DNA of 64,000 bases from Liopterus haemorrhoidalis (GCA_963971575.1 OZ020618.1:2730501-2794500), one strand, 5' to 3'. Positions 10,640 to 22,629 are shown, counted from the stretch's first letter. Made by a program: numbers and translations. The notes: generated by a model not told the origin, from the sequence alone.

Positions 10640-13222
10640 TAACTAGCTGTCATACCCGTACTATTTACGTTTTTTGTTTCAAAAGTTTAATTTGAAGGCC
10701 CTCATAACTCCCAAAGTATTCATACAAAAAAATGAAAATGAAAAAATGCATTGAACAAAATACACGTTTTCCCGTCAATAATAAGAGAGATATGTTAAGT
10801 TTTTAATAAGTTTTTATCTCAAAACACCCCCTTAGAATAAAAATTTTGAAATGCTACGCAGTTAAGGTTTGAATCTTGCTTTTACACTATGATTTTTTTT
10901 TTTTTTTTGCATATATCATCTTATAATCATCTATAATGAGTAAAAACCAAATAAATGGCCTGAATTCCATCATTCCACGTTCTTCTTGGTCTTCTTCTGA
11001 ACTTTATTTTAGGTGTCCTTGCTTTAAAAACCATTCGTTTCTCTGTTATGGTCTACACACAGCAATGATGGCTATTTGCGCTATGAACTGAAAAAGAACA
11101 TACCGAGATATTTATCAAAACGAAACTTTGTTGATAGCAATAGAAAGCTGTAAACAACGTTAAATTAGAATTTTTTCTTTTGTTTATTTATGTTCATTTT
11201 TTTTTTTCTAAAAAGATCATGTTATAAATCAGCTCCCAGATTTAAAAGCTATCGAATATTAACATTGATTTCTATTTTTTGTTTAGAAATTTTTTAGAGA
11301 AACCGTTTATCACAATAGTGTAAAACAGCCTATTATCTTATTAATTTTTTTTTTACATTGTTGATTTTTGAAAGTGTGGATAGTATTGGTATGTAATTAA
11401 AACTCTGAAATGATATCTTGTTCTCCGAGATTCGATTTGATGAAAGTTAAATATAATTAAAACTTTTAAACTAAAATCAATATATTAGTTTTTTTTTATT
11501 TTGTCCTAAATGTCAAAATTTTAGACCGTAACTCAAAAGTGACCATATATTTGTGATCTAAGGCTAAAAATATATAAGTGCACCAATATTCAAACAAAAC
11601 TAAAAAAAAAAAAAAATCCACTAAAATTTTAAAATTTTGATCAAAAATTTTTTGACTCTGATTTAAGCCAAAATATAGTTTTAAGCTAATTTTGGGGTGA
11701 GGATTATGAAAAAAATATGTAAAAAAATCATACTGCCCTAGTTTTTGAGTTAGAGCCGACTTGGGTCAGTTTTTTGCCTGTAATTCCAAAACTTTTGCCC
11801 AAACTTCAAAATGGACCAAATTTTATTAATCCATGACCAAAAATACATATTTATACCAATTTTCAATAAAATCGGAGTCAAAATTTTTTTGCTTCAAAAT
11901 CACGATTTTTATAAGGGGTACCCCTTACGATTTTTTCGATTTTTTGCCATTTTCAAGAGTTTTGGATTACTGGCCATAAAAAACTTAATAATTGGTTTAT
12001 TAAGGCCCAATTTTTTTTCTTGACTAAACAATGTAGGAGAATTTTAAAAATTTAAACCGCAGGTTTCTATCCCTAACCATTTTTTAGTTAGGAATTAACA
12101 AAATTTCCAAAAAATGTAAAAAAAAAAATGAAAATCTTCAAAAAATAATTTTTTCTCAAAATTTGGTTATGTCAATTAGGACCTCAAGATTTCAAAAATT
12201 TCAACCGCAGGTCTTTATCGTATTTCGTTTTTGAGATACGGCGTTGCGAAGATGGAAATTTCTATAAATCACACCATATTAAAATTTGTTATAGTTTTAA
12301 AATACGCACTACGAATAAGGTCTTAAATTTTTTCTAGAATAAATAAACTACAAGAAATCAAAAAATTCTAACCTCAGGTCGTTTTCTCAAACCGTTTTTG
12401 AGTTGTAATTTTTTTTTTAATTCACAATTTTCTCAAATAATGTAAATTATGTCATTAAAAAATACTGTCGTAATCTCAAAACGCGTTAAACGATTAAAGC
12501 CCTATTGACCTATTGTTGTCAATACCTTCATAAACCAAGTAATTTTCGATACTATCCAATGCGTTGCTTATATATTTCTTAAAATACTTTATAATCATCT
12601 TTTCTTTTACAGCTTCCCATGATTTTTTTACCTAGGTACTTCTGAAATTGTTGTACATTTGATACATCTTGTTGTAACATCGTAATTTGGCTTTATATTT
12701 CGTTCTACACTTCCCGCATCAAATTATATAAATAAAAGCCCAAATTTCTTTCTTAACGTAACGCTAAGTTCCTGGGTGCTAGTGGATCTTGCGGCATGCG
12801 GTATGGTGGTGGGAAGTGGGAACGACGTTCCTCGACAAAGCAGCTGGCTTAGCAGAGCTCTCAAGTCAGTATGTACGGTGACTTGATGAAAGGATGTTAT
12901 GTCAATGGATGTTATGCCCGTGGACCGTGTCCGATCCGATACTAATTTTTAAACGTCACGCATTGAGCGGCTTTTTAGGATATCCTAGGTATAATCAGAA
13001 ACAGCTATAACATTGATGTCCAGCATATAGCCCGCGGGTCGTATCCGGCCCGATACTAATTTTTAAACACATTAAGCAGCTTTTTAGAATTTCCTAGGTA
13101 TAATCAAGAAACGTTTTTGTTTTGTTAATATACGCAGAATCCTACAAATTTTAATAATTGATTCCTGCTTATATTGATTTTTATTCGTTATCAGTTTGCC
13201 AACGTTGTTGGCTCGGGGTCTG
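10640..13222. mobile_element. candidate ~2.6 kb non-coding element bounded by ACTAGC ends
   Basis: The left end is actagctgtcatacccg and the complement of the right end is actagcagaccccgag. A possible 5-bp duplication TATTA flanks them. Inside are repeat R2 copy 1 and a ~115-bp segment repeated twice near 12905-13110 (gatactaatttttaaac, tcctaggtataatca). The boundaries are a hypothesis; no transposase was found. Confidence 0.4.
11490..12510 (+). repeat. dispersed AT-rich repeat family R2, copy 1
   Basis: Aligns by eye with 38.6-39.6 kb over roughly 1 kb in the same orientation, sharing attttagaccgtaactcaaa, aaacttttgcccaaacttc and the block aaacgcgttaaacgattaa. It contains about three units of the motif expanded into a tandem array in copy 2. 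The open frame at 11811-12023 is shared by both copies but is low-complexity and probably not coding. Confidence 0.75.
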
Positions 13223-13398
13223 CTAGTTATTAAATGGTTTATTAATCGACACATCCAAGAGTTGTTGTTGACTTGTAAGGCCTCCAGAAATAACAGCTAA
13301 TTCTGAATTCATTGCTATTATATTTTCTTGGTTGATTCAGTTTTATGCGCTCTGAATTGATTCCACACTAACATCACACACTTTTTCAACAACGTGCT

Positions 13399-13489
13399 AT
13401 ACCTTCGAACCATAAGACGCACCCCAATTTTAAGTCGATTTTCTGAGTAAGCACCGTCTTTTGGCCCGGTAAATTATAAAAATACGGTA
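13399..13489. mobile_element. short MITE fragment (accgtattttt family)
   Basis: Contains aaccataagacgcacccca and ends aaaaatacggta, the complement of the taccgtatttttc end seen at 52.27 kb. Together the two fragments define a small inverted-repeat element. Confidence 0.55.
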
Positions 13490-16269
13490 ATTTATATATT
13501 TGTATAAATTCCTCCTGTTCCACTGTTTAATTTGTCTCTCAGTAATCTATCGTTATAAAGAGTATGTATTTGACAGGTTGATAAGTTAATGTTAATGCGT
13601 TTCGTTTTACTGGTATATATCGTGTTTGTTTTCTTGTACACGGCCAGAGAAACAGTCGAAAACTGTTTGACTAGACATTTATCAGCCGCGATTCTAACTT
13701 GTTATATCCTCGTGTTACCTGCGTTATAAACTCACCGCTGCAGGTGATATTAACTAATATTTGAACTCCTGATGAGAGTTTTTTTTTGTTGGTTTTTTTC
13801 AGAATGAACTTGTTATCTTGGGATTAAGACCCGTAGAACAAATAATGGACTTGTGTAGATATAAAAATAAGAATTATTAAGGGTAGAATAAAAAAGTTTC
13901 TAACATGAGAGTTCTAAGAATAGCTTTATATCATAAAGTCACATGAAAGAAAACTTTCGGGATACAGTGCTACATTCTACTTTGTTTATGTTGTTAGATA
14001 AATAAATAAGGCCCTCCTGCGGCCAACAAATAATACAAAATACGATAGATGACAATAACTAGGGCAGTGGTTTTCAACCGATATGCCGCGGCATGTTTGT
14101 ATACCAGGGGTTCTTAACCTTTTTGAGCCGCGACCCAAATTAAGGAACCAGTGTAATTAAGGAACAAAAATTCGATGAAATGGATTTTACCACATAAAGA
14201 TTTTAAAAAAAATATATATATATAAAACACATAAATTAAAAAAAAAAAAACAAATGTATAAAGTTGAATAATATAAATTGAATTGTATAAGAGATTTTAT
14301 TAAAGAAAAACTAGTACTAAAGTGGGTTTTACACGGTTCAATTATTGATCAATAAATTGAAAAAGTTGACCTTCAATTTATAGATGCATGTAAAGTGTTC
14401 AAATTTCATCTATAAATTGAACAGTTTATTGATGAAAAAATTGATCAATTTATTTTGAGTGATATTTATCATTAATTTTTTAGGGAATTCTAGGTATATT
14501 TTTATCTGTTTAGTTATTGCCATTTGTTTAGTTGTAGCATAACCAAGAAATGGAGAGGTTATGTGTTTTGTTTTAAAATGTGACAAAACCGCAAACGTTC
14601 TAATTCTCCATCATCTAGGTTATTTCTTTTGTTTGTGTTAACAGCTCGTAATTTTGTGAAGAATTTTTCAATATTTGCATTTTGACAAAATGTTTTACAG
14701 TTGGTAATGTAAAAGTTTTCAATTTTTTTTTAATGTAATATATGTGTGTACACTGATCCTTTTATTTTCAAAAGCTCACTTTTTTTAACAGACTTTTTAT
14801 ATCATTTATTTGTGTTTGTCAGTGCAAGATTTCTCATATTGAGTATGCGTGTTTTTACTGTTCTTATTTATTTATTTATTGTTTAATTTATTGTTTTTAA
14901 TATAGTCATTTATATGGACTGCTTTAGGCGCAAATAGCCTTGGTTACTGTGCGCCAAAAATTTTATAACAACACCTTTTAAAATCCCGCTGTATCTGGTA
15001 AACGTAAAAAATTTTATTTCCAATATTTTATTCTAACGTGAGACGCCATAGGTGGTCTATCTCTTTTCGGTCTGGCAAAGGTGTTTCTAAGAAGTGAATT
15101 TATCTGCAACCCTATAAGAATAAAACCAGTGGCGTAACAAATTCAGAAAAATATTTATATAAAAAAATTTCTCATTCTCTCATCTATTAGAAAAGTAGCT
15201 AATTTCAATCTAAAGGCTTAATGAAACCATTGGTGCTACAAATTATTTTATCATTTAATTTTTTTATTTTTCTTATATTGTTGTGTTCACGAACGCCACT
15301 GCAGTTATGAACCTGTCTTGCGGATTTTTAAACAATCTTTACGACCTGTAAAATTTATCTTTTGTATTTTTAGACTTTATTGTCTGTGAAATAACAAAAA
15401 ATATATTTTTTTCAATAACTGGTCGGGTGTATTTCATTTTGAAGTTAATGTTATTGTAAATTATTGACGATAAACTCTCTCTCTCTTCTTAGGTACTTCA
15501 GGTGGGTTGACTTTTGGTTTCATAAAAATCTTCTCTGTTAAGTATCCGAAGAAAACGTTTTTTGGTTCCTTGCGAAGCGCAATTTGCACCACTTCTGTCT
15601 ATTCCTTATCCAGCTTGATCTTCTTTCCTCTCAAGAAGGCTAGGGTACTTAAATATTATTGGGGGGAGTCGATTTCGAAAAAGTATCCATCAAATAATAC
15701 AAAATGGGGGATGGTTTATTAATTTAATTGTGACATTAATAAAATGATATTCGTTTTTAGTTTAATTATTCTTTATTAAATAAGTATACAATTTCTTCAG
15801 TCCTGGGGGAGTCCGGATCCGAGGACCCCCCCCCCCCTTGCGGGCCTGTCCCAAGTACTTTTAAGAGGTCCAAAAGAGTATATAACAGGACGTAAGTGTG
15901 TAGTATTACTGTATCTACATACGGTTTTATCTTCATGTTATAATTTTCATAAAATGCACGTAAATTAATACAAAATTGCGATTTAGCACGTGGTTGTTAG
16001 CATATTAGATAGTTTATGCAGTTCGTTTCATGTCGGCATATTTCGTTTTGCTCATTTTATTATATTTATTATCACCAAACAAGGCGTAAGGCTCATCAAT
16101 CGGAAAAAAATGGACTGGATATAATTAAATTATTATTTCCTGGTTATGTTAGAAAGAGATGTTTTTCATGCACATACATTTGTACCTTAAGCTTATATTA
16201 TAACAGGGGGCCGGAAAGAAATCCATTATTTTAGAACATATTTTTTTAAATTTTTTTTTATATGTATAA
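13490..16269. other. AT-rich stretch with hAT-type MITE ends only
   Basis: Two adjacent hAT-like termini are visible near 14065 (cagtggttttcaaccg) and 14105 (caggggttcttaacc) without matching far ends. A C-run lies at 15828-15838. No coding signal was recognised. Confidence 0.45.
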
Positions 16270-16338
16270 TTACAAAATATAATTTCCATCATTGTTTATT
16301 AGAGCTGCCCAACGTTGTTCTAATTTTTCGAAACCCTC
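16270..16338 (-). pseudogene. mariner transposase C-terminal tail
   Basis: The minus strand reads EGFEKLEQRWAALINNDG then NYIL and a stop, the usual end of a DD34D mariner transposase and close to the end of mariner A. It directly follows the RT fragment at 16339, so the two were joined by insertion or rearrangement. Confidence 0.65.
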
Positions 16339-16680
16339 TCAAAGTTTTGCGGAATCTGCGGATGATTTAACTGCAGAATAAAGTTTTAAGTCATCAGCAA
16401 ACAATAGATATCTGAGAAAGATTCCTATACCGATGTCGTTGATGAACAAGGTGAAAAGTACTGGTCCTAGGTGTGAGCCTTGTGGAACACCTGAAGCCAC
16501 ATTCATGACTCGGGATGTGCAGTTGTTAATTGTAACGTGCTGGGCTCGTCCTTGTAGATAAGACTTAAGCCACAGTGAAAGGGGAGGCTGGATTACATAT
16601 GCTCTCAGTTTGGCTAAAAGGATGTCATGATTAATTCGGTCAAATGCCTTTCGGAAGTCCGACTTTGGAGGTGCATAGTT
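16339..16680 (-). pseudogene. reverse transcriptase fragment, non-LTR (I/jockey-like), open but without a start
   Basis: An uninterrupted minus-strand frame of about 110 codons contains RT palm motifs in order: FRKAFDRINHDILLAKL, then SGVPQGSHLGPVLFTLF, then the catalytic LLFADDLKLY. Both catalytic aspartates (FADD) are present. It is a truncated internal piece of ORF2 (fingers and palm only), bounded on the left by a mariner tail and on the right by the sequence preceding mariner A. It lacks an initiating Met, so ATG-based ORF calling misses it. The intact frame suggests a fairly recent copy. Confidence 0.85.
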
Positions 16681-16689
16681 ATCTACCCG

Positions 16690-17190
16690 TGACTTACAGT
16701 TTTACTGACTTACAGAATTAGAGCAGTGTTTACCAATCTTTTTAAACTCGTGACACATTTGCCAAAGAAGAAATATTTCGTAGCACACCTATGTAGTGAT
16801 ACAAGAAGAAATTTTGAATGCAGACGCCCCTGTATTCAAGATATGTCAATTTCTACTCTTCATAAAAAGATCCTTCGTGTACTTTATTCTTATCAATGGT
16901 ATTGTACGTATATTTGGACAACGATGTTAAAATAAAAACGACGCTTTTTTTTAAGGATATTGTGGCATATTTGGAAATTTTTGCGGCACGCCCTTTGGGA
17001 AACACTGAATTAGAGAGACTACATCAGAAACTAAAGGAAAAATGTCCAAATTTATTTAACAGAAAAGGAGTAAATTTTCATCATGACAATGCATGTCTTC
17101 ACAGCAAAAATAACCTGCGAAAAAATTCAGGACTTAAACTGGGAAATTATTTCACATCCACCGTATTCACCCTATGTCGCGTATTTAGAT
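16690..17190 (+). pseudogene. mariner transposase remnant (mariner A, copy 2), split by a hAT-type MITE
   Basis: With the MITE at 16724-17007 set aside, the plus strand reads through LTELERLHQKLK, CPNLFNRKG, HHDNACLHS (second catalytic D), then after a frameshift DLNWEIISHPPYSPY and a damaged third motif that keeps a D. It ends where the oppositely oriented mariner E begins. Confidence 0.75.
16724..17007. mobile_element. hAT-type MITE, 284 bp
   Basis: Ends are cagtgtttaccaatc and, on the complement, cagtgtttcccaaaggg. A perfect 8-bp duplication AATTAGAG flanks the element, and the host site is mariner A coding sequence. No transposase inside. Confidence 0.88.
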
Positions 17191-17206
17191 TTACATCTAG
17201 CGTTGG

Positions 17207-17745
17207 TCTAGCGTTGTCGTGGTGAAAGATGATGCCTTTTTGATTAACCAAACTTGGACGTTTTGCTTGTTGCTCACAGTACTTCTCCGCAATTATTGTT
17301 TTGCCACGTGGAAGAAGCTCGAAATAAAGTATTTCTCTGCAATCCCACCAGACACATAACAACACTTTCATTGGATGCAATTCAGCTTTTGCCAAAGATT
17401 CTGCTCGTTCACTCCCATGCTTCCAGCTTCTTTTTCTTTTATGTTGTGATACATAATCCATTTTTCATCTCCAGTTATTACTCGATCCAAGAAAGGTTCA
17501 TTTTGTTGACGGGCAAGGAGAGAAACGGCAGTGGAAACACGTTTCAGTTTGTTCCGTTCTGTCAAAATGTGCGGAACCCATATATCGAGTTTCGAAGTAT
17601 AGCCAAGTTTTTTTTAAATGGCGAAATGCTGTCGATTTGTCAATATTTAACTTCTCAGCAATTTCTTCAGTCGAAAGCCGTTGATTACTATTCACCAAAT
17701 CACGGATACAGTCATTATTACACGGGCACGAACTTTTGCAATCAC
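17207..17745 (-). pseudogene. mariner transposase remnant (mariner E, copy 1)
   Basis: The minus strand has the second HTH (STEEIAEKLN, STAFRHLKK), the first catalytic region ITGDEKWIMYHNIK, KVLLCVWWDC and FELLPRGKTI, then IIFHHDNAR with the second catalytic D. The N-terminal HTH and everything after the second D are gone, and frameshifts separate the pieces. Irritans/cecropia-like by motif style. The long plus-strand frame over 17254-17820 is an antisense shadow of this gene. It starts at the same point as copy 2 at 37.8 kb. Confidence 0.82.
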
Positions 17746-18546
17746 GTAATAGATTTAGAGTCAGGAATATTAGATACCCATGCGGGAAGAATTCACTTCG
17801 CAAATCAACGCCAACTATAACCAGGGTTTAACCCTGCGACTTGTTATTAATTTGTACACTACAATAATAGATTCTTTCCAGTCCCCTCAATATGTGTACC
17901 TTAAAATTTTCATGAACTTGACTCGTTTATGAAAGTAAGCAAACAGTTTTTTTTAACACTTACACCATAAAATCACTCTAAATATTTGACTTTTTTGAGA
18001 ACAAAGATTCAGTGTTCTACCTTTTTTTATTTTGGACACTAATGTAAAATTAAATTAAACGAACACAGGTTAATTCTGGAAATTTGGTAGTTCGTGGAAC
18101 TCATTTAAATTTTTGACAATAAAATTGGGGTTCCCAATGGGAGCCTGAGATTTCTCACATTAAAAACAACGTGTCGCCACCCTTTAAAAATGTTTTGTCA
18201 TCTCAGGTAAAGATACGATATAGGTTCAGGTAAACTAATTTTGTCAATATAGATTTTCGTTTTACCATAGCTTCACTTCAGTTTTTTCGAAATTAAAGTG
18301 TTTGTGTTTCTATAAAAAATTAATTCGTTCGTTTAATTTTTTAATTTTCGTTTCACGATGACTTAACTTTTAAAAACTTAAAACAAGGTAGGATGACATT
18401 AAAGTACAACGTGTTTAAGGCAGGATCTATTTCTGTTTTGCAATAAATTTCATATCTGTCCGTATTATTGTTAATTAAGAACATAAGCCAGGTCATAAAG
18501 ATTTTAATTCTTCAATAAATGGAACCATACAGTCTAAAAAAAGCTA

Positions 18547-19671
18547 CCTTTTAAGTTTTTACAAAAACTAAGAAAGAAATTTTTTTTTTGAACAAACTGT
18601 TTTGTTGCTTTTCAAAATATTCGCCTTTAAGATTTATACTCTTTTGCATGCGTTCAAAACAATTCTTGAAACATTTTTTCCACTCTGAAGTTGGTATGTT
18701 GATGTTTTTCTTCTTCAAATAATCAATTGTTTGACGTGCTGTGTGGGAGCTTGCATTGTCATGATGAAGAATGATGAGTTTTTGGTTGTTTTTCCTGATT
18801 TTGTCGATGACTTCTGGCAAACAAATTATTGTATACCATTCAGTATTAACTTATCTCCGATCCTAAGGAATGTTTATGACATGTCCAGTACAACCGAAGA
18901 AACAAGCGATCATTTTCTTGGAAATGCTTCGTGAATGAACAATTTTTGTGGGTTTCGTTTCACCTTGGAAGACCCAAACAGTGGATTGTTGCTTAGTTTC
19001 CGGTTCATATGAATAAATCCAAATTTAGTCACCTGTAACAATGTTGTATACGGATTTTGCAGTGCCTAGGTTGAATTTTTTTAGCATTCCCTTACACAAA
19101 TCAACACGAGCCTTTTTTTTGAGCTGCGGTCAAATTATGCGGAATCCATCTGGAACAGATCCTTTTCACAGCTAAATATTCATACAAAATCGAATGTATT
19201 GCAGTCTGAGATATGCCAAAGGGTGCCTCTATCTCACGGTAAGTCACATGCCAATCTTCTTGAAGCATTTTGCGCACAGCATCGATGTTTTTTTAAATAA
19301 CAACCGATTTTGGACGACCTTCACGAGATTCATCACTGACGGACGCACGACCACGATGGAATTCTGCAAACCAATTGTAAACAGTCTTTTCTGGTGGTGC
19401 TTCATTACCAAAAGTTGAACGAAACGAATCTATGCATTGTTGTTGAGTTAGTCCTTTACAAAAATCATAAAAAATCATCCAATGAAAACCTTCACGAGTA
19501 ATATCCATTTTTTCATAAACTTGTTTTCTTTTAACGATCATTGTTAACAAACTGCTCGGTAAATTTATAAACTGCCACTGATTTCACAATATCAAACATC
19601 AAATTTTACGAACATCGTACTGACACATTTCAATATTGCTATCTAGTGGTCGTTTGTAAAAACATAAAAGG
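18547..19671 (-). mobile_element. mariner element, ~1.1 kb, defective (mariner B, copy 2)
   Basis: Terminal inverted repeats (ccttttaagttttt / ccttttatgttttt) are flanked by TA on both sides. The minus strand encodes the N-terminus MDITREGFHWMIFYDF, TTPEKTVYNWF-like HTH text, GRASVSDESREGRPKS, a frameshifted middle, and IILHHDNASSHTARQT with the second catalytic D. It then jumps directly to EWKKCFKNCFERMQKSINL. About 45 residues including the third catalytic D are deleted, so no active enzyme is possible. Confidence 0.85.
18560..19508 (-). pseudogene. mariner B transposase pseudogene
   Basis: The start Met of MDITREG is at 19506-19508 and the reading ends in NLKGEYFEKQ plus trailing codons. 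Full-length relatives have roughly 340-350 residues; this one keeps the N-terminal HTH, a broken catalytic core and the C-terminus. The D34D spacing segment is missing, and several frameshifts lie between 18.9 and 19.3 kb. Confidence 0.8.
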
Positions 19672-20829
19672 TAATCCTCGTAATAAAGGCGTGTACTATA
19701 AAGCAGTATTAAATATATGGCGGCACACCAGTGAGTCACATTTGAGATACTACAAGGTCACGTCCGCCATGTTATGACGTAAGAAGCAATACCAACTTAA
19801 CGAAACCATAATTCCCCTAGTGTCATATTTTGAAACAGCGCAGTTGCAAACTAACGTTTTATTACGTTTGATGGTAAATAATTCATCCAACTAGTTATTG
19901 ACCGGTTATACATAACCTCATTTTAACAAACATTATGAATAATTTAAGTATTTATTAACAATTTGCAAGTACCCCGCTGTTTAATATAGGTCACTTTGTA
20001 AGTTGCCAGACTGTCTGGAAACTGTTAATCAATAGAATTTGCAGTTAATTTAAGATGGCGCCCAACACGTGGATTTCGTTAAGACATTTACATCAACCTT
20101 CAGAAAACTGATATGATACATAAAGCTAAAATTTATTTAATATTGTTTAGTTTCATAACAACTCTTCAAAGTATAGATATTTAAAAGTTAAATAAACATA
20201 TTATATTTCTTTTCTATTAAGATGTTATCTATTTTTAACAGTGTATTTTTCTTTCTTTATGAATGGTGCCATAAAGAATGGAAAATAAACATTTTTTTTA
20301 AACGAAGTCCATTTGGAATTTTTAGAATTTTAATTTAGATGGAATACTGCCAAATTCTCAGTAACCCCTTAAGGTTTCAGTATACTTTTAAGGACAAGAC
20401 AATTCTCCCAAATTTCTTGTACATAACTAACAATCTGAAATACATTTAGTTACGGAAGGAAAAGGAGAGAATGTTGGTATCAGTAAGAATTGAAACCGCA
20501 TCTTTTTGCTTAAGACGTCTTGCCACGTCTAAATCTTTTTGTTGATAAAATACTAGTAATTTTATGTTATGTAAAAATATGTAAAGAATTTTTTATAGAA
20601 TCCAAAAAAGGTAAATAACGGAAAAGATATAAAACAAGTCCACCCGCGTCTTCATGTAATACATTACTTTACCAAAAACTTGACATATGTTTATTATACA
20701 TAAAATATTAACAACATAAAATTCTGATCCTCCTACGGGGTCAAGTATTAAAAATTCCAATCTTTTACGAGTTACTACACTTTTATTTTTTAAAATCTTA
20801 ATCAATACTCATAAAACAGGACTACTGTT
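19672..20829. other. AT-rich stretch, nothing assigned
   Basis: No recognisable gene. Several AT-rich runs and short open frames without domain signal. Confidence 0.5.
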
Positions 20830-21080
20830 TGAAAGGAAACTTTGTCGGTTATATTGTGGACGATTTTAAAGCTAGTGAATACTGTCTTGGTACCTTTTTA
20901 GATCTCAGCAAAGCATTTGACTGCATCTCCAATAACATTTTAATAAATAAGCTTGCTTAGATCATATCTATCGGATTGGAAACAATTTGCTCAGCTTTAC
21001 AACAATAAATCTAAAACTCTTCCTTTACAGTTTGGTGTTCCACAAGGTTCTATACTTGGTCCGTTACTATTTTTAATATA

Positions 21081-22363
21081 CCAGGTCTACAAGTATGAAA
21101 TGCGGATTTTTTTTTTAAATAAAACACATTAAACTCAAAAGAACAGTAAAAGTTTATTTATTCAAAGTATGCTCCATTAGAAGTTATACATTTTTCCCAT
21201 CTTTCAGGCAATTTGTGAATACCTCGCCAGTAGAACTCTTCCCCTTTCCCCGCAAACCATTCATCAAGCCATTCTTTCATATTTTCATATGAACAAAAGT
21301 GCTGCTTGGGAAGTGCGTGACCCATCGATGCGAACAAGTGGTAATCTGAAGGGGCCAAGTCTGGTTAGTAAGCGGCATGGGGTAGCACTTCCCACTTGAG
21401 TGCCTCCAATGTGTTGCAAACTGCTTTTGCCTTATGTGATGGAGCGTTATCGTGAAGAAAGATTACCTTGTGCTGTCTTCTTTCGTATTCTGATCGTTTT
21501 ATGAGCAGCGAATGGTTCAATTCGATCAGTTGTTGTTGGTAGCGTTTGGTATTAACTGTTTCACCAGGTTTTAACAATTCATAATAGACCACACCCTTTT
21601 GGTCCCACCAAGTATAGAGCATTGTCTTTTTGCCAAAGCGATTCGGTCTTGCAGTTGATGTGGATGGTGAGCCTGGGTTCACCCATGATTTTTTGCGTTT
21701 GGGATTTTCAAAATAAATCCATTTTTCATCGCCAGTAATAATACGATGCAAAAAAGACTTTTGTATCGTGCAAGCAAAATTTCACAAGTGTTTTTGCGTT
21801 TTTCCATCTGCCTCTCATTCAATGCATGTGGAACCCATCTGCCCACTTTTTGGATCTTACCCATCTCTCGTAGGCGATTGGAAACAGCTTGTTGACTAAC
21901 GCCTAACTGCTCTGCTAGTTGTTTTTGTGATTGACTATCGTCTTCCTGTAGCAATGTTTCCAATTTTGTATCTTCATATTTTTTTGGAGGTTTTCCATGT
22001 TCTTTGTCTGTAAGATCAAAGTCACCACTTTTGAAACGCCGAAACCATCGTTCACACATATCTTGCGATGGGAGCATATTCACCATAAGCTTCTCGAAGC
22101 AGTCGGTATGATTCAGCAGCAGTTTTTTTTAAATGAAAACAAAACAGTAGTACTGTCCGCGGATGCTCTTTATTTGGCACAAAATTTGACATTTTTAACA
22201 CAGTAAAACAAAACTATATGATCACTTTTCAAATTATAACCTATACTCATTTGACACTTAAAGATAACTTAACAAAACGCCATATGTGTTGAAACTTTGA
22301 ACTATACACTTGGTTTGCGCGGCAAGTTTGAAAAAAATCCGCATTTCATACTTGTAGACCTGG
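21081..22363 (-). mobile_element. full-length mauritiana-subfamily mariner, 1283 bp
   Basis: The terminal inverted repeats begin ccaggtctacaagtatgaaa at both ends and are near-perfect for about 30 bp. A TA duplication flanks the element (21079-21080, 22364-22365). Length and TIR sequence match the Mos1-type mauritiana pattern (~1.29 kb). It carries a full-length but broken transposase gene. TIR similarity and intact length point to the youngest complete mariner in the window apart from possible DD41D copy 1. Confidence 0.95.
21155..22192 (-). pseudogene. Mos1-like mariner transposase (DD34D), broken in three places
   Basis: Cut-and-paste transposase of about 345 codons. The start is an ATG at 22190-22192 giving MSNFVPNKE, after which the first HTH reads VLLFCFHLKKTAAESYRLL. 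Then come CERWFRRFKSGDFD, the second HTH QLAEQLGVSQQAVSNRLRE, the linker WVPHALNERQ, the first catalytic region IITGDEKWIYFENPKR, the second VIFLHDNAPSHKA, and the third PDLAPSDYHLF. All three catalytic Asp of D,D34D are present. Lesions are a +1 frameshift near 22078, a second frameshift near 21760, and a Ser-to-stop change (TAA) between HAAY and PDLAPSD near 21365. Otherwise it is very close to the active family. Confidence 0.95.
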
Positions 22364-22629
22364 TATGTTAACGACTTACCCATTTTTATGACATCTAAAA
22401 CAATTCTGTACGCAGATGACACAACATTACTAACGAGAAAATCCAATCTAAGTGGTCTCCTTTCCGAGGATAGATCCTTGACACTTTAAGTAAATACAGT
22501 AATAAGTAATAAGTAATAATAATTATTATTGACAACGGGAATCTTTAAAAAAATATTTTTAAATAGTTCTTTACTTAAGTAGTATAAATTTTTATTGATT
22601 TTAATTTTACGCACCGTAAGAAAATTTAA

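Larger units (their letters stand above)
20830..22480 (+). pseudogene. reverse transcriptase fragment (jockey/CR1-like), split by a mariner
   Basis: The left part reads TFLDLSKAFDCIS (first catalytic Asp region) and, after a stop, [19 protein letters not shown]. The right part beyond the mariner reads VNDLPIFMTSKTILYADDT, giving the catalytic YADD. The mariner at 21081-22363 sits between the Tyr of FLIY and the Val of VNDLP. The two halves are in the same frame across the TA target, so the mariner entered a still-colinear RT. A stop and a frameshift in the left part show it is dead. Confidence 0.88.

Noticed and set aside
11811..12023. Conserved small protein shared by both R2 copies
   Set aside because: The frame is shared because the DNA is repeated; it is low-complexity and its ends differ between copies.
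17254..17820. 188-codon plus-strand frame, the longest plus-strand frame around 17 kb
   Set aside because: It is antisense to mariner E, whose minus strand has clear catalytic motifs.
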